Assembly (NCBI GenBank): GCA_946487985.1
Contig: CAMLUY010000035.1
Span: 1 to 8,909, forward strand
Source of the DNA: an uncultured Clostridia bacterium
GTDB taxonomy: Bacteria; Bacillota; Clostridia; Christensenellales; UBA1242
Direction of reading: 5' to 3'
Length of the DNA stretch: 8,909 bases
In this document: piece by piece, positions 1 to 4,291 of the stretch
Position numbering within the stretch: position 1 is the stretch's first letter
How the letters are laid out: every line of letters begins with the position of its first letter
The notes under the pieces: generated by a model
Seen by the model: the letters and a program-made list of their open reading frames with translations, nothing else
What the model was told of the DNA's origin: nothing
Databases searched by the model: none
Position numbers and translations under genes: made by a program

Positions 1-731
1 TTTCTGATTGCAGCTTTGAGTTCGTCAATACTGATTTCCTCGCCTTCGAAATATCTTTCAAGAAGCTTGTCATCAGTTTCAACAACCTTTTCAATCATTT
101 CATTGTGAAGCTGCTCTGCTTTCGCTTTGAGCTCGGCAGGAATATCACAAACCTCAAATTCCTTGCCCATGTCGTCTTTGTAGATTTCAGCTTTCATTGT
201 AAGAAGGTCAATGATTCCGCTGAAAGTGTCTGCTTCACCGATAGGCATTTGGATTGGCAGAGGATTTGTCTTCAATCTGCGGGCGATTGACTCTACGCAG
301 CCAAAGAAATCGGCAGCGTCACGGTCCATTTTGTTCACATAGATTATTGTTGGTACTTTGTATTTTGTAGCCTGACGCCAAACAGTTTCAGTCTGAGGCT
401 GAACCTTGTCGCGGGCTGAAAGAACAAGAACTGCACCGTCAAGGACTTTCAGTGAACGTTCAACTTCGATTGTGAAGTCAACGTGGCCTGGGGTGTCGAT
501 GATGTTGATCTTGTGTCCCTTCCAAGAGCAAGTTGTGCAGGCAGACGTAATGGTAATTCCACGTTCCTGCTCTTGCTCCATCCAGTCCATGGTGGCCTGA
601 CCATCGTGAACTTCACCGATTTTGTGTGACTTTCCTGTGTAGAAAAGTATACGCTCGGTGGTTGTGGTCTTGCCAGCATCGATGTGAGCCATGATACCAA
701 CGTTTCTAGTAAGTTCTAGATTATTAGCCAT
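1..731 (-). CDS. fusA: Elongation factor G, N-terminal part (cut by window edge)
   Basis: EF-G is the GTPase that drives tRNA-mRNA translocation on the ribosome and, with RRF, ribosome recycling. The first 243 residues are present; the gene runs off the left edge, against a usual full length near 690. The G domain is clear: P-loop AHIDAGKTT at 15-23, switch I RGITITSA at 57-64, G3 DTPGHVDF at 79-86, and G4 NKMD at 133-136. The following TNPLPIQMPIG and SGIIDLLTMKAEIY stretches are typical of the EF-G G' insert rather than of TetM-type protection proteins. The start is ATG at 731, with AGGAG at 739-743 seven nt upstream. It is the third gene of a str operon, 97 bp after rpsG. One mild oddity is K109 in the stretch ARDKVQPQ, where most EF-Gs have glycine. 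EF-G identity is very secure. Confidence 0.97.
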   Translation of the reverse strand, partial: MANNLELTRNVGIMAHIDAGKTTTTERILFYTGKSHKIGEVHDGQATMDWMEQEQERGITITSACTTCSWKGHKINIIDTPGHVDFTIEVERSLKVLDGAVLVLSARDKVQPQTETVWRQATKYKVPTIIYVNKMDRDAADFFGCVESIARRLKTNPLPIQMPIGEADTFSGIIDLLTMKAEIYKDDMGKEFEVCDIPAELKAKAEQLHNEMIEKVVETDDKLLERYFEGEEISIDELKAAIR

Positions 732-752
732 AATATTTCTCCTATTTAAATT

Positions 753-777
753 TATATCCAATTTCGATGGGGATATA
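753..777 (-). promoter_or_regulatory. Hairpin upstream of the fusA ribosome binding site
   Basis: A perfect 7-bp inverted repeat (TATATCC at 753-759, GGATATA at 771-777) with an 11-nt loop lies 9 nt upstream of the fusA AGGAG. There is no U-run after it on the minus strand, so it is not an intrinsic terminator. It is AT-rich and could be a modest stability or translation-tuning element; function is inferred from position only. The rest of the 97-bp rpsG-fusA gap also holds a weak TTTGC/GCAAA stem at 811-825, and I see no promoter. Confidence 0.4.
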
Positions 778-828
778 TTCCATCATTTATTTTATTTTTT
801 AAACGCTGATTTTGCAAAGAGCAAACGA

Positions 829-1302
829 TTACCATCTGAAATGAGCGAAGGCTTTGTTTGCTTCTGCCATACGGTGCATTTCATCACGACGCTTTATTGA
901 TGCGCCTGTTGAATTGTATGCGTCCATAATCTCACCTGCAAGTTTTGCGTCCATACCGCGCTCGCCACTGCGTTTGCGAGCAAACTGAACAATCCAGCGA
1001 ATAGCCAGTGTCTGACGACGCTCAGGTCTGATTTCCATTGGCACTTGGTATGTTGCACCACCAACACGTCTTGATTTTGTTTCAAGCACAGGCTTTACAT
1101 TTTCAAGCGCTGTTGTGAAGACCTCGATTGGGTCCTGTCCCAGTTTCTCTTTGATGATGTCAAATGAGCCGTATACTATTCTTTGTGCAAGTCCTTTTTT
1201 ACCAGATTCCATTACTTGGTTGATAAGTTTTGTTACAACTTTGCTTTTATATATTGGATCAGGAAGAACTTCTTTTTTTACAGCACTATTTCTTCTTGGC
1301 AT
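829..1302 (-). CDS. rpsG: Small ribosomal subunit protein S7 (uS7)
   Basis: S7 nucleates assembly of the 30S head by binding the 3' major domain of 16S rRNA and lines the E-site/mRNA exit. The product is 157 residues, the usual length. Recognisable blocks are DPIYKSKVVTKLINQVM at 15-31, RRVGGATYQVPMEIRPERR at 78-96, and the C-terminal GASIKRRDEMHRMAEANKAF from 133. The last helix and the FRW end are intact, so it is complete. The start is ATG at 1302, nine nt after AAGGAG at 1312-1317. It is the second gene of the str operon, between rpsL (117 bp gap) and fusA (97 bp gap). In E. coli, S7 is the translational repressor of this operon and acts in the rpsL-rpsG gap; the structured gap here would fit that, but this is inference. 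Confidence 0.98.
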   Translation of the reverse strand: MPRRNSAVKKEVLPDPIYKSKVVTKLINQVMESGKKGLAQRIVYGSFDIIKEKLGQDPIEVFTTALENVKPVLETKSRRVGGATYQVPMEIRPERRQTLAIRWIVQFARKRSGERGMDAKLAGEIMDAYNSTGASIKRRDEMHRMAEANKAFAHFRW

Positions 1303-1320
1303 TTTATTATTCTCCTTTTA

Positions 1321-1348
1321 TCAAAGCTTGCCGTTTGCAAAGCTTTGA
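1321..1348 (-). promoter_or_regulatory. Hairpin abutting the rpsG Shine-Dalgarno
   Basis: The arms are 1321-1331 and 1337-1348, giving a perfect 9-bp outer inverted repeat (TCAAAGCTT / AAGCTTTGA) plus two more G-C pairs past a single bulged A, and a 5-nt loop. In the mRNA this stem ends three nt before the rpsG AAGGAG (1312-1317). No U-tract follows, so it is not a terminator. In E. coli the equivalent gap carries the S7 repressor site; whether this hairpin binds S7 is not shown by sequence alone. Confidence 0.55.
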
Positions 1349-1374
1349 GATTTTGTGTGTTTTTGTGTTTTTAT

Positions 1375-1399
1375 GCGGTCAAAACCAAATTTTTACCGC
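1375..1399 (-). promoter_or_regulatory. Second hairpin in the rpsL-rpsG gap
   Basis: A 25-nt element with two 10-nt arms (GCGGTCAAAA at 1375-1384 and TTTTTACCGC at 1390-1399) around a 5-nt loop. On the minus-strand RNA it forms GCGGT/ACCGC, one A-G mismatch, then four A-U pairs. A small CAGC/GCTG stem with a 3-nt loop lies just before it in the RNA (1406-1416). With the 1321-1348 stem, these fill most of the 117-nt gap, which carries no promoter that I can see. Confidence 0.45.
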
Positions 1400-1419
1400 T
1401 TTTTGCAGCAAAGCTGTCT

Positions 1420-1800
1420 TTATTTTGTCTTCTTTGGACGTTTTGCGCCATACTTTGAACGGCTCTGCATTCTGTTCTGAACGCCAGCTGTGTCAAGGCT
1501 GCCGCGAATGATGTGGTACCTTACACCAGGCAGGTCCTTTACACGTCCGCCACGAACAAGTACAACGCTGTGTTCCTGCAAGTTGTGTCCAACACCTGGA
1601 ATGTAGCATGTACCTTCTGTGCCGTTTGACAGTTTTACTCTGGCAATCTTACGAAGAGCTGAGTTAGGCTTCTTTGGAGTTGCCGTTCTTACAGAAAGGC
1701 ATACGCCACGCTTTTGTGGGTTCTCATCCAAAAGTGGTGACTTTGATTTTTTCTCAAAAGTTACACGACCTTTGCGCACAAGTTGGTTTATTGTAGGCAT
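1420..1800 (-). CDS. rpsL: Small ribosomal subunit protein S12 (uS12)
   Basis: S12 sits at the decoding centre of the 30S subunit and controls translational accuracy. The protein is complete at 126 residues and starts MPTINQLVRKGR. The conserved TPKKPNSALRK loop (41-51) and RGGRVKDLPGVRYHIIRG (83-100) are intact. K43 and K88, the classical positions changed in streptomycin-resistant mutants, are both wild-type lysine, predicting no rpsL-mediated resistance. D89, the residue methylthiolated by RimO in some bacteria, is present. I use ATG at 1800 rather than the in-frame TTG at 1806: AAGGAG at 1810-1815 is nine nt from the ATG but only three from the TTG, and MPTINQ is the family N-terminus. 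It is the first gene of the str operon, behind a long structured leader and its own promoter. Confidence 0.98.
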   Translation of the reverse strand: MPTINQLVRKGRVTFEKKSKSPLLDENPQKRGVCLSVRTATPKKPNSALRKIARVKLSNGTEGTCYIPGVGHNLQEHSVVLVRGGRVKDLPGVRYHIIRGSLDTAGVQNRMQSRSKYGAKRPKKTK

Positions 1801-1850
1801 GTTCAATTTCTCCTTTTAACCTGAATTGTTTTCACATTCAAGAGTTTTTT

Positions 1851-1869
1851 TGAAATCGTTTAGATTTCA
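1851..1869 (-). repeat. Inverted repeat between terminator and rpsL
   Basis: A perfect 7-bp inverted repeat (TGAAATC at 1851-1857, GATTTCA at 1863-1869) with a 5-nt loop. On the minus strand it is followed by a run of A, not T, so it is not a terminator. It separates the attenuator-like hairpin from the rpsL ribosome binding site and may be part of the leader fold. Confidence 0.4.
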
Positions 1870-1880
1870 GTTTTGTCGAT

Positions 1881-1913
1881 AAAAAATGCACGACAGCCAT
1901 AGTTGTCGTGCAT
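1881..1913 (-). terminator. Intrinsic terminator or attenuator in the str leader
   Basis: A perfect 10-bp stem (ATGCACGACA at 1886-1895, TGTCGTGCAT at 1904-1913) with an 8-nt loop is followed on the minus strand by six T (1886-1881). This is a standard rho-independent terminator acting leftward. It lies downstream of the str promoter and 80 nt upstream of the rpsL ATG, so it would stop the operon's own transcript unless read through or disrupted. It would also stop read-through from ligA, which has no terminator of its own. Confidence 0.8.
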
Positions 1914-1970
1914 GAAAAATGCTTTTCTTTCTGTAAAACATGAACAAGCACGATTGCACAAGTGTGCAAC

Positions 1971-1991
1971 TTTACAAGGCGACCTTGTAAA
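1971..1991 (-). repeat. Perfect 9-bp hairpin in the str leader
   Basis: TTTACAAGG (1971-1979) and CCTTGTAAA (1983-1991) form a perfect stem with a three-nt loop. No U-tract follows in either direction. A further palindrome, TTGCAC/GTGCAA at 1954-1969, follows immediately in the RNA. These are components of the leader and candidates for protein recognition or RNA folding. Confidence 0.5.
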
Positions 1992-2142
1992 TCGGCGGAT
2001 TTTCGAGATTTTTTGTTTTGAAAACCACCTGCTGTTTGTTTATGCCTTTCCGCCAAATCATAGTGATTGACGCATGCTGAAAGGGCCTTGCCCAATCGCA
2101 CAATCAAAAGCATTGCCTCCGACAACGAAGCATACGCGAGTA

Positions 2143-2171
2143 ATTATACCCATCTTTTGCCCGTTTGTCAA
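2143..2171 (-). promoter_or_regulatory. Perfect-consensus sigma-A promoter for rpsL-rpsG-fusA
   Basis: On the minus strand there is TTGACA (2166-2171), a 17-bp spacer and TATAAT (2143-2148). Both hexamers and the spacing are the exact housekeeping consensus. Transcription should start near 2136. This makes the str operon an independent transcription unit rather than an extension of rpoBC or of ligA. Confidence 0.9.
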
Positions 2172-2174
2172 GAG

Positions 2175-2212
2175 TTTTTGCCTTTTTTATGTCGCTTTTT
2201 TATTCTTTTTTT
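2175..2212 (-). promoter_or_regulatory. Phased A-tracts (UP-element-like) upstream of the str promoter
   Basis: Four T runs on the plus strand (2175-2179, 2183-2188, 2196-2201, 2206-2212) are A-tracts on the minus strand just upstream of the -35 box. Their centres are spaced on average about 10.7 bp, close to one helical turn. Such arrays bend DNA and can act as UP elements contacting the RNA polymerase alpha C-terminal domain. Together with the consensus promoter this predicts very strong transcription. Confidence 0.6.
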
Positions 2213-2247
2213 GACGTTTGCGCTTTTCGCAAAGGTGTGAGCGTTTT

Positions 2248-4221
2248 TTAGGCCTGATTACTCCCTATCATATCGAAAAATTCTTTTTCTGACAGAACTT
2301 TGACGCCAAGAGCCTGCGCCTTGTCAAGCTTGCTGCCTGCGCTCTGTCCGGCAAGCACAAAATCTGTCTTTTTTGACACAGAGCCAGACGTACGACCGCC
2401 AAGGCTTTCAATAAGCGATTCCACCTCATTTCGCGGCCGAGAGAGCGTGCCTGTAAGCACAAACGTTTTGCCAGCGATTTTATCGTTTGCTTGTTTTTGT
2501 TCTGCCTGTTGCAGACGAACACCCTTTTCAAACAGCTGGTTGATTTCCTCGATATTGTCTTTATCCTGGAAAAAGGTGATTATGTTGTCGGCAATAACCT
2601 CACCGATATCATCAATTTCAAGCAGCCCTTCTTTATCTGCCGAAGAGATTTCTTGAATGCTGTGATATTTCCTTGCCAAATCCTTTGCCGTCTTGACGCC
2701 AACTTCTGGTATGCCAAGAGCGAACAAAAATCTTGAAAAATCTATGTTTTTGCTGTTTTGTATTGATGTGATGATGTTGCATGCCTTCTTTTCTTTGAAA
2801 TTGTCAAGTTTTTGAAGGTCTGATTCAGTCAGGGTAAACAGGTCACTGGTATTTCGCAGGCCGAGCACGTCATAAAACGCCTCAACTGTTTTATCCGACA
2901 GCCCCTCGATATTGAAGGCGTTTCTTGACGCAAAGTGTACAATTCTGTCAACCACTTGGTCTTTACAACCTGAGTGATTTGTGCAAAAAAGCAGTGGACC
3001 TTTTTGAGTTAGTGGCTGGTTGCAACTTGGGCAGCGTGACGGGATTTCAATCTCGCGAGAGCCCTCTTTCTTTTCGGCAAGCCCCATAATCTCTGGTATG
3101 ACTTCATTGCTTCTTCTGACAAAAACCGTTGCGTTTTCAAGTACGCCCTTGCGCTTGATGTCATCAATATTATTGAGTGTGGCTCGGCGAATGGTAGCAC
3201 CTGCAAGCTCGACAGGTTCAAGCTCGGCAATAGGCGTCACTCGCCCGCTACGCCCTACCTGCCAAGTGACTTCTTTCAAAAGTGTTGTCGCCTCTTGGGC
3301 AACAAATTTGTATGCAATCGCCCACTTCGGATATTTTGCGGTAAAGCCTATGTCGGCGCGCGGAGCAACCTTATTTATTTTGATTACCATGCCATCAATC
3401 ATGACGTCAAGCTTGTTTTTTACAAGGTCGACCTCATTGATGCAGCGAATTATTTGCTGCACATCATCGCATATTTTGAAATAATCACCCGTTTGAAAGC
3501 CGTTTTCAATCAAAAATTCATGCATTTGTTGCTGAGTATCAAACTCTTTATCCTGACAAAATAGAATTGAATAGCAGAAAAAATCAAGGTTGCCCTTTGC
3601 AGTTTCCCTGACGTCAAGATTGCGAATTGCCCCCGCAACGCCATTTCGAGGATTTTTCAGCTTTTCGGCAGCAGTTTTGTTATATTTTTCAAAGCTCTTG
3701 TTTGTCATCATGCCTTCGCCTTGAACAATCAGTCTGCCTTGAAAATTGATTTTGAGCGGAACTGACCTGATAGTTTTGACCTGCTGGGACACGTCTTCGC
3801 CAATAAGGCCATTGCCTCGCGTTGTAGCCGAAACAAACAGTCCGTGGTTATACTCAATGACAAGGTTCAGTCCATCGAACTTGTATTCGACCGCAAAATC
3901 GGTATTGTTGCCGCTTTCTTTCATCTCGGTAACCCACTTTTCAAGGTCGGCAAAATCTCTCACCTTGTTCAGCGAATACAGCTGCACTTCATGCCTGCGC
4001 TTTTCAAAACCGTCAAGCACAGTGTCGCCCACACGCTGGGTTGGCGAATATGGCAGCACAAACCCAGCCGCCTTTTCAAGGTCGACAAGCTGATAGTAAA
4101 GCTTGTCATACTCGGCGTCAGAAATGGTCGGCCTGTCAAGCACATAGTAGTTATAGTTGTGTTTCTCAATCTCGGCAATCAGCTTTTGCATCTGCTCTAT
4201 TTGTTTGTCATTTTCGCTCAT
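2248..4221 (-). CDS. ligA: NAD-dependent DNA ligase LigA
   Basis: LigA seals nicks in replication and repair, using NAD+ to adenylate an active-site lysine. The product is 657 residues, the normal length. In order: Ia domain with HNYNYYVLD (21-29) for NMN/NAD binding; adenylation domain with YSPTQRVGD at 58-66 and catalytic K114 in YKFDG; TRGNG at 134-138; KNPRN at 189-193; an OB fold with WQVGRSGRVTPIAELEPV from 320; a C4 zinc finger (C397, C400, C413, C419); HhH repeats; and a C-terminal BRCT domain from about residue 578. KFDG instead of KIDG, and VQGEG instead of LRGE, are typical of a clostridial LigA branch. I start at ATG 4221 because GGAGGG (4225-4230) precedes it. An in-frame TTG at 4299 and ATG at 4278 would add 26 or 19 residues but lack a ribosome binding site. 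It lies 70 bp after pcrA, probably co-transcribed. Confidence 0.97.
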   Translation of the reverse strand: MSENDKQIEQMQKLIAEIEKHNYNYYVLDRPTISDAEYDKLYYQLVDLEKAAGFVLPYSPTQRVGDTVLDGFEKRRHEVQLYSLNKVRDFADLEKWVTEMKESGNNTDFAVEYKFDGLNLVIEYNHGLFVSATTRGNGLIGEDVSQQVKTIRSVPLKINFQGRLIVQGEGMMTNKSFEKYNKTAAEKLKNPRNGVAGAIRNLDVRETAKGNLDFFCYSILFCQDKEFDTQQQMHEFLIENGFQTGDYFKICDDVQQIIRCINEVDLVKNKLDVMIDGMVIKINKVAPRADIGFTAKYPKWAIAYKFVAQEATTLLKEVTWQVGRSGRVTPIAELEPVELAGATIRRATLNNIDDIKRKGVLENATVFVRRSNEVIPEIMGLAEKKEGSREIEIPSRCPSCNQPLTQKGPLLFCTNHSGCKDQVVDRIVHFASRNAFNIEGLSDKTVEAFYDVLGLRNTSDLFTLTESDLQKLDNFKEKKACNIITSIQNSKNIDFSRFLFALGIPEVGVKTAKDLARKYHSIQEISSADKEGLLEIDDIGEVIADNIITFFQDKDNIEEINQLFEKGVRLQQAEQKQANDKIAGKTFVLTGTLSRPRNEVESLIESLGGRTSGSVSKKTDFVLAGQSAGSKLDKAQALGVKVLSEKEFFDMIGSNQA

Positions 4222-4224
4222 TTG

Positions 4225-4230
4225 CCCTCC
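4225..4230 (-). promoter_or_regulatory. Ribosome binding site that sets the ligA start
   Basis: GGAGGG on the minus strand, three to four nt before ATG 4221. It supports the shorter LigA beginning MSENDKQ over upstream in-frame starts that would extend back to the pcrA stop codon. A short CAGG/CCTG stem lies just upstream of it. Confidence 0.7.
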
Positions 4231-4291
4231 AAACAGGTATTGCCTGCTATTTTTATTGTTTTTTAGTGATTTTTTCATAAAAGCGCATAAA

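Larger units (their letters stand above)
1801..2136 (-). promoter_or_regulatory. Long structured 5' leader of the str operon
   Basis: From the predicted start near 2136 to the rpsL ATG there are about 335 nt with no recognisable gene, packed with inverted repeats. In RNA order these are: an 8-bp helix (two G-U pairs) between 2137-2130 and 2077-2070, enclosing a GGGC/GCCC triloop hairpin at 2093-2083; AATCA/TGATT at 2068-2056; a perfect 9-bp stem with a CGA-position triloop at 1991-1971; TTGCAC/GTGCAA at 1969-1954; the intrinsic terminator at 1913-1881; and a perfect 7-bp stem at 1869-1851. It matches no riboswitch or T-box signature I recognise. The likely role is attenuation of the ribosomal-protein operon. 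An alternative reading is a separate small RNA of about 255 nt ending at the terminator. The structures are seen directly; the function is inferred. Confidence 0.6.

Noticed and set aside
1806..1806. A TTG start for rpsL six nt upstream of the ATG.
   Set aside because: It would be only three nt from AAGGAG, while the ATG at 1800 has correct spacing and the universal MPTINQ N-terminus.
1812..1840. A TTGAAT-16-TTAAAA promoter just upstream of rpsL.
   Set aside because: The would-be -10 overlaps the Shine-Dalgarno and is a poor match, while a perfect promoter exists at 2143-2171.
1838..2125. A 95-codon minus-strand open frame in the str leader.
   Set aside because: It runs straight through the perfect terminator hairpin and other stems, needs a TTG start (its first internal ATG has GGAGG only two nt away), and resembles no family I know, including the L7Ae-like gene sometimes found before rpsL.
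2217..2233. A TTTGCG/CGCAAA hairpin just after ligA, considered as its terminator.
   Set aside because: On the minus strand it is followed by CGTC and a run of A, with no U-tract, and the stem is only 6 bp.
2248..4221. KFDG instead of KIDG at the LigA active site, considered a possible functional change.
   Set aside because: The catalytic lysine, aspartate and glycine are kept, and this variant with the VQGEG segment is a known clostridial LigA form.
3020..4280. Several plus-strand open frames of 80-154 codons opposite ligA.
   Set aside because: They are antisense shadows of a fully conserved coding frame, have no ribosome binding sites and no recognisable products.
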